NCBI RefSeq assembly: GCF_014127485.1
Contig: NZ_CP059903.1
Coordinates: 2,728,001-2,792,000 of the forward strand
Direction of reading: 5' to 3'
DNA length: 64,000 nucleotides
Source of the DNA: Nocardioides dongkuii
GTDB taxonomy: Bacteria > Actinomycetota > Actinomycetes > Propionibacteriales > Nocardioidaceae
In this document: positions 46,504 through 55,578 of the stretch, one piece after another
Position numbering within the stretch: the first letter of the stretch is position 1
Layout of the letters: every line of letters starts with the position of its first letter
Position numbers and translations under genes: made by a program
Notes under the pieces: model-generated
What the model was told of the DNA's origin: nothing
Databases searched by the model: none
Seen by the model: only the letters and a program-made list of their open reading frames with translations

Positions 46504-47766
46504 CTAGTGAACCAGCAGCGACACGGCGTGGATCAACACGCCGACCAGTCCGCCGACGATGGTGCCGTTGATCCGGATGAACTGCAGGTCGCGGCCGACG
46601 TGCAGCTCGATCCGGTCCGCCGCCTCCTTGCCGTCCCAGCGCTCGATGGTGTGGGTGATGACCGCGGTGACCTCCGCGCCGTACCGCTCCACGGCGAAGA
46701 CCACCGCGTCCGCGGCCCGGCGGTCCAGCCGCTCCCGCAGGTCGGCGTCCTCGGCGAGCCGCTCGGCGAAGGCGTGCACCTCGAGGATCAGCCGCTGCCG
46801 GAGCGCCCCGTCGGGGTCCTGGAGGGAGCCGGTGAGCACCCGGCGCAGCGCGTTCCACAGCGAGACCGCCGAGGCGAGCACCTGCGGGTGGTCCAGGAGC
46901 CGGTCCTTGAGCCGCTCGGCCCGGGCCTGGGTGTCCGGGTCCTCGAGCAGGTCGCGGGCGAGCTGGGCGAGCATCGAGTCGAGCGCCTGCCGCGCGTGGT
47001 GGCGCGGGTCCTCGCGGATGTCGGCCACCCAGTTCACCAGCTCGACGTGGATGCGGGCGGTGACCCGCTCGTTGATGCTCGGCGGCGTCCACCACGGCGC
47101 CCGCTCGACGAGAACCTCGGCGACGGTGTCGGGGTTGGCGACCAGCCAGTCGTGCAGCTCGTGCAGGGCGATGTCGACCAGCCCGTGGTGGAGGTCGTCG
47201 CGCAGCGTCTCGCCGAGCAGCCCGCCGAGCAGCGGGGCGATCGGCTCCTCGTGGAACCGCGGGACGAGCGCGTCGCGGACCAGGGACTCCACGTGGTCGT
47301 CGCGCACCTTGCTCAGCGCGATCGCCCCCACCTCGGCCGCCTCGTCGACGACCCGCTTGGCGTTGCGCGGGTCGCTGAGCCACCGGCCCACCCGCAGCGA
47401 CGGGCCCACCGCGGCGAGCCGCTCGCGGATGATCGCCTCCTGCATGAAGTTCTCCCCCACGAACTCCTCGAGCCCCTGCCCCAGCTGGTCCTTGCGCTTG
47501 GGGATCAGCGCAGTGTGCGGCACCGGCAGGCCCAGGGGGTGCCGGAACAGCGCGGTCACCGCGAACCAGTCGGCGATCGCGCCCACCATCGAGGCCTCCG
47601 CGCCCGCGTTGACGAACCCGAGGACGCCGTCCTCCCCCAGCGTCACGACGTACACCGCCGCCGCGAGCAGCAGCAGCGAGACCGCCACGGTGCGCATCTG
47701 CCGCAGGCCGCGGCGCCGCTGCTCGTCGGCGAGGGGGTCGGTCGAGATCATCTGCGTCGGGGCCAC
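46504..47766 (-). CDS. DUF445 membrane protein
   Basis: A 420-residue protein of the DUF445 (YjiN-like) family: a membrane helix near the N-terminus (about 25-45) with GAIADWFAVTALFRHPLGLPVPHTALIP, a long helical body of about 300 residues, and a final membrane helix (NGTIVGGLVGVLIHAVSLLVH). The function is unknown. The start may be GTG 47766 or ATG 47751; neither has a clear ribosome site. It is divergent from the cytidylyltransferase-like gene with 41 bp between. Confidence 0.88.
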   Translation of the reverse strand: MAPTQMISTDPLADEQRRRGLRQMRTVAVSLLLLAAAVYVVTLGEDGVLGFVNAGAEASMVGAIADWFAVTALFRHPLGLPVPHTALIPKRKDQLGQGLEEFVGENFMQEAIIRERLAAVGPSLRVGRWLSDPRNAKRVVDEAAEVGAIALSKVRDDHVESLVRDALVPRFHEEPIAPLLGGLLGETLRDDLHHGLVDIALHELHDWLVANPDTVAEVLVERAPWWTPPSINERVTARIHVELVNWVADIREDPRHHARQALDSMLAQLARDLLEDPDTQARAERLKDRLLDHPQVLASAVSLWNALRRVLTGSLQDPDGALRQRLILEVHAFAERLAEDADLRERLDRRAADAVVFAVERYGAEVTAVITHTIERWDGKEAADRIELHVGRDLQFIRINGTIVGGLVGVLIHAVSLLVH

Positions 47767-47807
47767 GGGACGATTGTTGCCGGTGGGGTGATGACACAAT
47801 CACCGCC

Positions 47808-48206
47808 ATGTCGCGCACGGTCATCACTTTCGGCACCTTCGACGTCTTCCACGTCGGTCACCTGCGGGTCATCGAACGAGCAGCGGCGCTCGGCGACCGC
47901 CTCGTGGTCGGGGTGTCGGCCGACGCGCTCAACCTGAGCAAGAAGGGGCGCGAGCCGGTCTTCAGCCAGGCCGAGCGACTCGCGATCGTCGCCGCCCTCA
48001 AGCCGGTCGACGAGGTCTTCGTCGAGGAGAGCCTCGAGCTCAAGCGCGACTACATCGCGCAGTACGCCGCCGACGTGCTGGTGATGGGCGACGACTGGGC
48101 CGGGCGCTTCGACGACCTCGGCGACGTCTGCGAGGTCGTCTACCTGCCGCGCACCCCCGCGATCTCCACCACGGCCCTGATCGAGAAGATCTCCGGCACG
48201 GCGTGA
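47808..48206 (+). CDS. Cytidylyltransferase-like protein (TagD type)
   Basis: A 132-residue nucleotidyltransferase with the GTFDVFHVGH signature and the RTPAISTTALI end that matches the RTxGISTT motif of glycerol-3-phosphate cytidylyltransferases. Such enzymes make CDP-glycerol or a related activated alcohol, often for wall polymers. The glycine of the second motif is replaced by alanine, so the substrate could differ. It stands alone. Confidence 0.88.
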   Translation: MSRTVITFGTFDVFHVGHLRVIERAAALGDRLVVGVSADALNLSKKGREPVFSQAERLAIVAALKPVDEVFVEESLELKRDYIAQYAADVLVMGDDWAGRFDDLGDVCEVVYLPRTPAISTTALIEKISGTA

Positions 48207-48300
48207 CACGCCGATGGTTTTGCCGCGGGGGGACAATGCGGCAGGCTCACCGCGTCGGCGCCGCTCCCGGACGCGCCGTTCCCCTGGAGATGGAGAACAC

Positions 48301-49899
48301 GTGGCCTCGTTGCGCCGTACCCCTGCCGCCGTCGGAGTGGCGCTCGCCCTCGCGCTGACCCTCCTCCCGGCTGGCGCCGCCTCGGCGGACGACCTGTTCG
48401 ACCCGGCGCCGTTCGCCCCCGTCCCGGCGGCCACCGGCGAGGACGACGCCGAGCAGGCGCTCGCCACCGTGACCGAGCTGCTCGCCGAGGAGCCGGCCCC
48501 GCACTCCGCGAAGTCGGGCGACGCCGAGGCCCCCCACGGGACGCTGGCGATGCGCGACCTGCTCGTCGCACTGCCCCGGCTCGACCCCGACGAGCAGGCC
48601 CGGGCCCGCGACCTGATGGCCCGGCCCACCGACGGGGCGGACGACCGCCTCGGCGACGGGTACGCCGTGCCGTCGCGGAAGAAGTGCGGCAAGAAGGTCT
48701 GCGTCCACTACGTCACCAGCACCGCCGACGCCCCGCCGAGCAAGGGCTGGGTCCGCTACAACCTGAAGCTGATGGACAAGGTGTGGAAGCACCAGGTCGG
48801 CAAGCTGGGCTTCCGCAAGCCGCTCGGCGACCGCCGCGCCCCCCGCAACAACGGCGGCAACGGCAAGTTCGACGTCTACCTCAAGGACCTCGGCGGCCGC
48901 GGCCTGTACGGCTACTGCGTGCCCGAGTGGGTCCGCCCCGGCCGCAAGTACGCCGGGAAGGCCATGGGCTACTGCGTGCTCGACAACGACTTCGCCCGGG
49001 CCCAGTTCGGCACCGCCCCCAAGCCGACGCTGAAGGTCACCGCGGCCCACGAGTTCTTCCACGCCGTCCAGTTCGCCTACGACTACACCGAGGACCGCTG
49101 GCTGCTCGAGTCGACCGCCACCTGGATGGAGGAGCGGTTCGCCGACAAGGTGAACGACAACCGCCAGTTCCTGCCCTCGAGCCAGGTCCAGGCGCCGTGG
49201 CTGCCGCTCGACACCTTCTCGAGCACGGCGTCCAACCAGTACGGCAACTGGGTCTTCTGGGAGTACCTCGGCGGCCGCTTCGGCAAGGGGATCGTCAAGG
49301 ACGTCTGGAAGCGCGCCTCGCCGAAGGGCCGGAAGAACCCCTACTCGACCGGGGCCCTGAAGAAGGTCCTCAAGCGCCGCGGCGGGTTCGACAAGGTCTA
49401 CCGGTCCTTCGCGGCCGCCAACGTCACGCCCGGCCGCACCTACCCCGAGGGCAAGTCCTGGCCGGAGCCGCCGGTGAACTCCGCGGTGCTGCAGAAGTCG
49501 CGTCGCTCGGTCAGCGGCTCGGTCGCGATCAACCACCTTGCCGCCCAGCACGCCCGCGTGGTTCCCGGCAAGGGCCTGCGCGGCAAGCGCTGGAAGGTGC
49601 GCATCCGGGTGGACGGCCCCTCGCGCAAGGCCTCGCCCGGCGCCGTGGTCACCGTCCGCAAGAAGAGCGGCAAGGTCGAGCGGACCTCGATCTCGCTGAA
49701 CCGCAAGGGCAAGGGCAAGACCAAGGTCGCGTTCGGCAAGAAGTCGGTGCGGAGCGTGACCATCACCCTGGTCAACGCCTCGACCCGGTTCCGCTGCGGT
49801 GCCGCGGACCCCGCCGCCAACCCGCAGTACAGCTGCCGCGGCCTGCCGCGCGACGACGCCGGGGTCTTCTCCGTGGCGTTCAAGGCGATCAAGCGCTAG
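48301..49899 (+). CDS. Secreted zinc metalloprotease, MXAN_6640-like
   Basis: A 532-residue exported protein starting at GTG 48301. The signal peptide (about 1-30) ends GAASA before DD. A zinc motif HEFFH stands at 250-254 with a downstream LLESTATWMEE that can supply the third ligand. An acidic propeptide-like part (about 30-130) precedes a Lys-rich, cysteine-containing catalytic domain, and a beta-type C-terminal domain follows (about 400-532). The family was named after a Myxococcus protein; the substrate is unknown. It is a single-gene unit closed by a strong terminator. Confidence 0.82.
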   Translation: MASLRRTPAAVGVALALALTLLPAGAASADDLFDPAPFAPVPAATGEDDAEQALATVTELLAEEPAPHSAKSGDAEAPHGTLAMRDLLVALPRLDPDEQARARDLMARPTDGADDRLGDGYAVPSRKKCGKKVCVHYVTSTADAPPSKGWVRYNLKLMDKVWKHQVGKLGFRKPLGDRRAPRNNGGNGKFDVYLKDLGGRGLYGYCVPEWVRPGRKYAGKAMGYCVLDNDFARAQFGTAPKPTLKVTAAHEFFHAVQFAYDYTEDRWLLESTATWMEERFADKVNDNRQFLPSSQVQAPWLPLDTFSSTASNQYGNWVFWEYLGGRFGKGIVKDVWKRASPKGRKNPYSTGALKKVLKRRGGFDKVYRSFAAANVTPGRTYPEGKSWPEPPVNSAVLQKSRRSVSGSVAINHLAAQHARVVPGKGLRGKRWKVRIRVDGPSRKASPGAVVTVRKKSGKVERTSISLNRKGKGKTKVAFGKKSVRSVTITLVNASTRFRCGAADPAANPQYSCRGLPRDDAGVFSVAFKAIKR

Positions 49900-49922
49900 T
49901 CGGCCGCGCACGGTCGTCGCTC

Positions 49923-49956
49923 GTGCCCGCCGGTCCCCGCAGGGACCGGCGGGCAC
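49923..49956. terminator. Bidirectional terminator between convergent genes
   Basis: A perfect 15-bp stem (GTGCCCGCCGGTCCC with its complement) around a 4-base loop CGCA. It lies between the metalloprotease stop and the stop of the minus-strand ArsC-like gene and can serve both. No U-tract. Confidence 0.8.
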
Positions 49957-49975
49957 GCTGCATCTCATGCTGGGT

Positions 49976-50326
49976 TCAGGGCAGGACCCTGGCCAGGGAC
50001 TCCGGGTCGCGGCCGATCACGGTGGTGCCGTCGTCGGCGGTGAGGATCGGCCGCTGGATCAGCCGGGGGTGGTCGACCAGCGCCTGCACCCAGGCGTCCC
50101 GGTCCTCGGGCGTGCGCCCGAGGGCCGCGACCGCGGCGGCCTCGGGCTCCCCGGTGCGGGTGACGTCCCACGGCTCGAGACCGAGCCGGCCCAGGACCTC
50201 GTCGAGCTCGGCGCGCGTGGGCGGGTCGTCGAGGTAGCGGCGCACGGTGTACTCCACGCCGGCCGCGTCGAGCGCCTCCGTCGCCAGCCGGCACTTGCTG
50301 CAGGCGGGATTGATCCAGATCGCCAT
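49976..50326 (-). CDS. ArsC/Spx-family thioredoxin-fold protein
   Basis: A 116-residue protein with the NPACSKCR start (Cys9 and Cys12) and the conserved YLDDPPTRAEL and HPRLIQRPIL blocks of ArsC-like arsenate reductases. The CxxC pair makes a thioredoxin-linked reductase possible; Spx-type regulation is less likely in this group. No arsenic genes are near, so a true arsenate role is unproven. Single gene on the minus strand. Confidence 0.88.
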   Translation of the reverse strand: MAIWINPACSKCRLATEALDAAGVEYTVRRYLDDPPTRAELDEVLGRLGLEPWDVTRTGEPEAAAVAALGRTPEDRDAWVQALVDHPRLIQRPILTADDGTTVIGRDPESLARVLP

Positions 50327-50482
50327 GAGGACACCCCACCACGCGGTCGGCCGGAGTGAACGGACTCACGTCGGTCTCCGGCGCGTCCGGGGCATGTCTG
50401 GCCCCGGGCAGGTGTTCCCCCCAGGACCGCACGAGACTCAAGCGTCCTGCCCGCAGGACTCGATCGCACCCCGGAGGACGTC
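50327..50482. other. Gap between the ArsC-like gene and the small ORF
   Basis: No gene seen. A small perfect inverted repeat GTCCTGC-CC-GCAGGAC (50444-50459) lies upstream of the small frame described next and could be an operator or hairpin; otherwise nothing stands out. Confidence 0.4.
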
Positions 50483-50635
50483 ATCACAAACGCCACTCGC
50501 AGCAGCACCCAGCCCCGCAGCCACCGCGCCGACCCGCGCCGGCTCCGCACCTTGGTCGAGCGCGTCGACCAGTACACGCTGTGGGCGTTCAACGCCCCCC
50601 GCGACCGCACGCACCCCGGCGCCCGCCGCAGCTGA
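50483..50635 (+). CDS. Possible 50-residue protein starting at ATC
   Basis: A frame of 50 codons plus stop with almost all third positions G or C, as in real genes here. It begins ITNATRSS, includes RTLVERVDQYTLWAFNAPRDR and ends GARRS. A GGAGG stands five bases before the first codon, but that codon is ATC and no ATG, GTG or TTG lies nearby in frame. Either ATC is used, or an ATG was changed by mutation or read error. No family is recognised. Confidence 0.4.
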   Translation: MTNATRSSTQPRSHRADPRRLRTLVERVDQYTLWAFNAPRDRTHPGARRS

Positions 50636-50642
50636 GCCCCGC

Positions 50643-51275
50643 TCAGTCGCGCGCTGCGGCGTCCCCGAGCTGGCACAGGACGGCCTCGACGATCGCAGCC
50701 CGGTCGGCGCGCGAGTCCCTCGTCGTCGGGTGGAGCAGCTGGTCCAGGGCGAGTCCGCGCAGCGCGAGGAACAGGACCCGGCCGGCGTTGCCGGCCTCCG
50801 GGAGCACCGTGCGGGCCAGGCGCGCCACCTCGCGCCCGAACGGCTCGAGCTGGGACTCCAGCGTCGCGCCCCGGGCAGTGCGGGTGGCGACCAGGATCTC
50901 CAGGCCGGCCCGCGTCAGGGGCGAGGTGTAGGCGTTCCAGCCGGCCTCGACCAGGCCCTCGACCCGCTCCCGCAGCGACCCGGTGGGGATCTCCACCGAG
51001 CTCATGGAGTCGACCAGGGAGACCAGTCCCGCCTCGACCACCGCGGCGAGGATCCCGTCACGGTCCCCGAAGTGGTACTGCACGACGCCCCAGGTGACGC
51101 CCGCACGCTCGGCGATGTGCTTGGCGCTGGCCGCGCTGAAGCCCTGCTCCAGGACGCAGTCGACGGTCTCGTCGATGATCCGGGACCGGGTGGCCTCGGC
51201 GCGGGCCTGGCGTCCGGTCCCCGGCCGGGTCGGGGCCGAGCCCGGGGTCAGACCGGTGGCCTTGAAGGAGTCCAT
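50643..51275 (-). CDS. TetR-family regulator
   Basis: A 210-residue regulator. The DNA-binding helices include AERAGVTWGVVQYHFGD (about 57-73). It shares this AGVTWG-VQ motif with the TetR gene at 60346, so the two are probably related members of one subfamily. It lies 4 bp downstream of the oxidoreductase gene at 51280, suggesting co-transcription and control of this catabolic region. The effector is unknown. Confidence 0.88.
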   Translation of the reverse strand: MDSFKATGLTPGSAPTRPGTGRQARAEATRSRIIDETVDCVLEQGFSAASAKHIAERAGVTWGVVQYHFGDRDGILAAVVEAGLVSLVDSMSSVEIPTGSLRERVEGLVEAGWNAYTSPLTRAGLEILVATRTARGATLESQLEPFGREVARLARTVLPEAGNAGRVLFLALRGLALDQLLHPTTRDSRADRAAIVEAVLCQLGDAAARD

Positions 51276-51279
51276 GGGC

Positions 51280-52353
51280 TCATGACATCACCCGGCCGAC
51301 GAGGTTCACCGGGAGGTCGTCGACCGTGAGCACCCCGGGACGCGCGGCGCAGACGGCGTCGATGGCGTTGACCACCCGCGCCGCGGTCGAGACGACGCCG
51401 GCGTGCGTGGTCGCGACGTCCCCGAGGCCGACGTGGCTGTTGATCTCGATCCCCGGGTGGCCCTCGACCCGGACCCGGTGCACGCCGGTGTGCCCGACGG
51501 GCGGGTAGCCCCAGTCCGGCGCGGCGGTCTCGGTCAGCCGGTTCACGTGCTCCACGACGATGACCGGCTCCCCGTCGACCACGCCCTCCGCGGCGAACCG
51601 GACGGCGGCGACCCCGCCGGCCGGGACGTCCATCATGGTGCAGCCGATCCGCGTGGGCGTGTGCCAGTTCTCCCACCGGTCGCGCACCTCGTCGAGCTCG
51701 ACGCCCAGGGCGTCCGCGAGCAGGCGCACGCTGCCGCCCCAGACCGAGGCGACGACGCCGGGGAGCGCCATCATCACGGGGTCGGCGTCGGCGGGCCGGC
51801 CGAACCCGAAGGTGACCCCGGTGAAGTCGCCGTCGTCGTAGTCGGCGTAGTCGAAGATCTCCTGGACGACGACCTTGGTCGCGGTGCCGGCGAGCCCGAG
51901 CGCGGCGTACGCCAGCGTGTCCCCGGAGTAGCCGGGGTCGATCCCGTTGACGTAGAGCGAGGAGCCTCCGGCCCGGCACGCGTCCTCCACCGGCCCGAGG
52001 AGCCAGGCGTCGGCGCCGGCGGGGTTGACCAGCCACACGAACGAGGTGGAGACCACGTCGCTGCCCGCGGCGAGGAACGCACAGAGGTCCGCCAGCGCCT
52101 CCTCGGGCCGGGTCTCGGCCTGGGCGGTGAACACCACGCAGTCGGCGCCCAGCGCGACCAGGGCGTCCCGGTCGTCGGTGGCCAGGACGCCGGTCGGCTC
52201 CGCCAGCCCGGCCAGCGTCGCGGCGTCCTGACCGACCTTGCCCGGGGACGACGCGTGCACGCCGACGAGCTCGAGGTCGGGCCGCTCGATGAGCATGCGG
52301 AGGGACTCGCGACCGACGTTGCCGGTGGAGAACTGGATGACACGACGCGTCAT
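51280..52353 (-). CDS. DapB-fold NAD(P)-dependent oxidoreductase
   Basis: A 357-residue protein often annotated as dihydrodipicolinate reductase-like or amine dehydrogenase-like. The cofactor motif is FSTGNVGRES near residue 8. It lacks the catalytic His-His pattern of true DapB and is longer, so lysine synthesis is not its job. A paralogue is encoded at 53310 on the other side of an SDR gene. The two likely act on related substrates in the same pathway. Confidence 0.82.
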   Translation of the reverse strand: MTRRVIQFSTGNVGRESLRMLIERPDLELVGVHASSPGKVGQDAATLAGLAEPTGVLATDDRDALVALGADCVVFTAQAETRPEEALADLCAFLAAGSDVVSTSFVWLVNPAGADAWLLGPVEDACRAGGSSLYVNGIDPGYSGDTLAYAALGLAGTATKVVVQEIFDYADYDDGDFTGVTFGFGRPADADPVMMALPGVVASVWGGSVRLLADALGVELDEVRDRWENWHTPTRIGCTMMDVPAGGVAAVRFAAEGVVDGEPVIVVEHVNRLTETAAPDWGYPPVGHTGVHRVRVEGHPGIEINSHVGLGDVATTHAGVVSTAARVVNAIDAVCAARPGVLTVDDLPVNLVGRVMS

Positions 52354-52413
52354 GGGAGGCGCCCCTTTCTGGTCCTTGCCGACGAACCATAGAGTGGATT
52401 ATGTTTCGGCGCC

Positions 52414-53298
52414 ATGACCGGATCCGCGCCGTCCACCGACCTCCCCCTGTCCGGGAAGGTCGCCATCGTGACCGGCACCAGCCGCGGCGTCGGGGTGGGC
52501 ATCGCCCACGAGCTCCTGCGCGCCGGGGCCACGGTCATCGGCTGCTCCCGCGGCGAGCTGCCGGGCCTGCCCGGGGCCGAGACCGTCGAGGGCGGGGCCG
52601 AGCGCTCCCGCCAGTGGGTGTGCGACCAGGGGCAGATCGCCTCGATCGAGGCCTTCGTGACCCGGGTCGTCGAGGAGTTCGGCCGGATCGACATCCTCGT
52701 CAACAACGCCGGCGGCACCGTCCCCTCCCCCAGCCCCGAGGCGGTCCCCGAGCTGGTGCAGAAGATCCAGGGCTCCCCGCGGGCGGCCGACGAGTTCGAG
52801 CGCAGCGCGCTGTTCCACGCCTTCGCCGTGCAGATGAACCTGATCAGCCCGCTGTGGTTCGCGCTCCGGGTCTACCGCGAGATGCGCAACCAGGACGGCA
52901 CCGGCAGCATCGTCAACATCTCCAGCGGCGCCGGCCACCCCGCGGGCGCCCCCACCCTGGTGTCGTACGGCGCGGCCAAGTCCGGCCTGGACCACCTGAC
53001 CCGGTCGCTGGCGATCGAGTGGGGTCCCACGGCGCGCGTCAACTGCCTGGCCCTCGGCCCCACGATGACCGACAACTTCCAGCAGTTCGTGCTCGGCGAG
53101 GACAGCGAGGGCGCGACGTACTTCAAGGACGTCCCGCTCGGCCGGGCCGGCACGCCCGCGGAGGTCGGACGCACCGTCGTCTTCCTGTGCTCGGGCCAGG
53201 CCGACTACATCAACGGCACGACCATCGAGATGGACGGCGGGATGCTGCCGGGCGTGCTCTACGAGAACGGCCTCAAGGCCATCACCGACCTGCTCTGA
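52414..53298 (+). CDS. Short-chain dehydrogenase/reductase
   Basis: A 294-residue SDR with TGTSRGVGVGI as cofactor loop, NNAGG, and the catalytic SSGAGHPAGAPTLVSYGAAKSG (Ser, Tyr, Lys). It is longer than the usual 250 residues through an insertion after the NNAG motif. The start is 60 bp from the divergent DapB-fold gene, and the second DapB-fold gene follows after 11 bp. Confidence 0.9.
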   Translation: MTGSAPSTDLPLSGKVAIVTGTSRGVGVGIAHELLRAGATVIGCSRGELPGLPGAETVEGGAERSRQWVCDQGQIASIEAFVTRVVEEFGRIDILVNNAGGTVPSPSPEAVPELVQKIQGSPRAADEFERSALFHAFAVQMNLISPLWFALRVYREMRNQDGTGSIVNISSGAGHPAGAPTLVSYGAAKSGLDHLTRSLAIEWGPTARVNCLALGPTMTDNFQQFVLGEDSEGATYFKDVPLGRAGTPAEVGRTVVFLCSGQADYINGTTIEMDGGMLPGVLYENGLKAITDLL

Positions 53299-53309
53299 GG
53301 AGCGTGCCC

Positions 53310-54368
53310 ATGACCCCGACCGACGCCGTACCCCTCCGGGTCGTGCAGTGGACCACCGGCAACGTCGCCCGGGCCACCGTGCGCGCGATCCTCCGCGACC
53401 CCGGCCTGGAGCTGGCCGGCTGCTACGCGTGGAGCCCGGACAAGGCCGGCCAGGACGTCGCCCTGCTGTGCGGGCTCCCCGAGCCCTGCGGCGTCCTGGC
53501 CAGCGGGGACGTCGACGCCCTGCTCGCCACCTCCCCGGACTGCGTCGTCTACACGCCGCTGCACTTCGAGCCGGAGACGGTCGAGCGGATCCTGCGCAGC
53601 GGGGTCGACGTCGTGACCACGGCGGAGTTCCTCACCGGGCACAGCCTCCCGAGCGGGACCCGGGCCCGGCTCGAGGACGCCGCCCTGGCCGGCGGCGCCA
53701 GCCTGTTCGGCAGCGGGATGAACCCCGGCTACGCCCAGCTCCTGGCCGCCGTGGCGACCGGCATCTGCCGCGAGGTCCGGCACGTCCGCTCCGTGGAGTC
53801 CGTCGACGTCAGCCAGTTCGCGAGCGACGCGAACATGGACGGGCTCGGCTGGGGCCGCCCGGTCGGGGACCCCGGGCACGCCGACGACGTCCGGGCCGCG
53901 GTCGCTGTCTTCGAGGACGGGGTGCACGTCCTCGCGGACTGCCTCGGCCTCGAGGTCGACCGGGTCGAGTGCCGCGTGGACTTCGCGGCCGCCGTCCGCG
54001 ACCTCGACCTGCCGGGGCGGCCGATCGCCGCCGGGACCGTGGCGGGGCTGGACGTCCGGTTCGTCGGCATCGTGGACGAGCGGGAGGTCATCGAGCTCCA
54101 CCAGCGGTGGGTGATGGACCGTCGCCTCGAGCCCGAGATGCCCGCCGACCACGCCTACCGGATCGAGGTCGACGGCTCCCCGCAGGTCACCTTGACCCTG
54201 GGCCTGATGCCCGACCAGCCGCTGGAGACGCTCACCGTCGAGGACATGCACGGGATCGGCATGACGATCACCGCGATGCCGGTCGTGCACGCCATCCGGC
54301 ACGTCGTGGCCGCCCGGCCCGGGCTGCTCACGTACGCCGACATCCCGGCGCCGGCGGGTCGGCTCTGA
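53310..54368 (+). CDS. DapB-fold NAD(P)-dependent oxidoreductase, paralogue
   Basis: A 352-residue relative of the protein encoded at 51280. The cofactor motif is QWTTGNVARAT and the SPDKAGQD and GSGMNPGYAQLL blocks correspond to similar stretches in the other copy. It forms an operon with the SDR just upstream. The presence of two copies on both sides of one promoter region suggests sequential steps or two stereoisomers; this is inference. Confidence 0.82.
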   Translation: MTPTDAVPLRVVQWTTGNVARATVRAILRDPGLELAGCYAWSPDKAGQDVALLCGLPEPCGVLASGDVDALLATSPDCVVYTPLHFEPETVERILRSGVDVVTTAEFLTGHSLPSGTRARLEDAALAGGASLFGSGMNPGYAQLLAAVATGICREVRHVRSVESVDVSQFASDANMDGLGWGRPVGDPGHADDVRAAVAVFEDGVHVLADCLGLEVDRVECRVDFAAAVRDLDLPGRPIAAGTVAGLDVRFVGIVDEREVIELHQRWVMDRRLEPEMPADHAYRIEVDGSPQVTLTLGLMPDQPLETLTVEDMHGIGMTITAMPVVHAIRHVVAARPGLLTYADIPAPAGRL

Positions 54369-54425
54369 CCTCGCCGGACCCGCCCGCGCCGGAGCACGGG
54401 CGGGTACGGCGAGCGCCGCTGGTGC

Positions 54426-54818
54426 CTAGACCCGGGAGTCGCGGAGCGCGGCGACCATCTCGTCGTGGCGCTCCTGGGACTCCACGACCTGGCGCAGCAG
54501 CCACAGCCGCATCAGCTGGGAGAGCGCGCCGGTGATGTAGAGCCCGGCGCCGAGCACGGTGAGCGCGGTGAAGGCGACGGCCAGGATCTGGGCCGAGCCG
54601 ATCTCACGGCTGTCGTCGTAGCCCAGGGAGAGCTGGTAGGCCAGGAACGCGCCGACCACCCCGATGATCATCGCGGCCAGGCCGATGCCGCGGACGGTGC
54701 TGTCGCGCGAGGCGCGGCCGCTCTTGAGCTTCTTCTCGGAGACGGCGTCGGTGAACGTCTCGCTGCGTGAGCCGGGACGGCTGGTCACGGTGGTCTCCTC
54801 GGCGGTGTTGGCGGTCAT
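54426..54818 (-). CDS. Small membrane protein
   Basis: A 130-residue protein with a polar, Thr/Glu-rich N-terminus (about 1-40), two membrane helices (about 45-65 and 78-98) and a charged helical tail. No family recognised. It is 10 bp downstream of livF and so may be the last gene of the transporter operon. Confidence 0.68.
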   Translation of the reverse strand: MTANTAEETTVTSRPGSRSETFTDAVSEKKLKSGRASRDSTVRGIGLAAMIIGVVGAFLAYQLSLGYDDSREIGSAQILAVAFTALTVLGAGLYITGALSQLMRLWLLRQVVESQERHDEMVAALRDSRV

Positions 54819-54828
54819 GGAGTTGGAG

Positions 54829-55578
54829 TCATCCCCCCAGGTAGGTGGCGGACAGGGTGTCCTCGATCTCGGCCGGAGTGCCGGTGGCGGCGATCCGGCC
54901 CTGCAGCATCACGGCGGCCACGTCGGCGATGGGGAGGACCGTGCGCGCGAACTGCTCGGCGACGAGCACGGAGATCCCCTCCTCGACCAGCTGGGCCACG
55001 GTGTCGTACATCTGGGTGACGATCATGGGGGCGAGCCCCATGGACAGCTCGTCGAGCAGCAGCACGGCCGGGTCGGTGGCCAGCGCGCGGGAGAGCGCCA
55101 GCATCTGCTGCTCGCCCCCCGACATCGAGCCGGCCAGCTGGCTGCGGCGGTCCTGGAGGATCGGGAACCGGAAGTAGGCGCGCTCCTCGACCTGCTCGCG
55201 GGAGGCGCCGGTGCCGGTCGCCAGCCAGAGGTTCTCCCGGACGGTGAGGTTCGCGAAGACCCCGCGACCCTCCGGGATCAGGCAGACGCCCATCTTCGCG
55301 GCGGTCTCGGCGTTGACGCCGTCGACCTTGTGGCCGGCGTAGCGCAGCTCGCCGCCGGTCGTCGGCAGCAGGCCCGCGGCGACCTTGACCGTGGTGGTCT
55401 TGCCGCCGCCGTTGGGGCCGAGGAGCGCGACCACCTGGCCCGGGCGCACCGTCAGGTCGACGCCGTGCAGGACCTGGATCGGGCCGTACGCCGCGCGCAC
55501 CCCCACGAGCTCGAGGACCGGCGGCACCACCTCCGGCTCGCTCGGCCCGACCGGCCGGTCGTTGATGGTGATGCTCAT
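54829..55578 (-). CDS. livF: Branched-chain amino acid-type ABC transporter ATPase (LivF)
   Basis: A 249-residue ATPase with Walker A GPNGGGKTT, signature SGGEQQM and Walker B LLLDELSMGLAP, the latter typical of LivF. Together with LivG it powers import by the fused permease. The start overlaps livG by four bases. The substrate of the importer is not fixed by these subunits; family members import amino acids, amides, urea or aromatic acids. Confidence 0.93.
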   Translation of the reverse strand: MSITINDRPVGPSEPEVVPPVLELVGVRAAYGPIQVLHGVDLTVRPGQVVALLGPNGGGKTTTVKVAAGLLPTTGGELRYAGHKVDGVNAETAAKMGVCLIPEGRGVFANLTVRENLWLATGTGASREQVEERAYFRFPILQDRRSQLAGSMSGGEQQMLALSRALATDPAVLLLDELSMGLAPMIVTQMYDTVAQLVEEGISVLVAEQFARTVLPIADVAAVMLQGRIAATGTPAEIEDTLSATYLGG

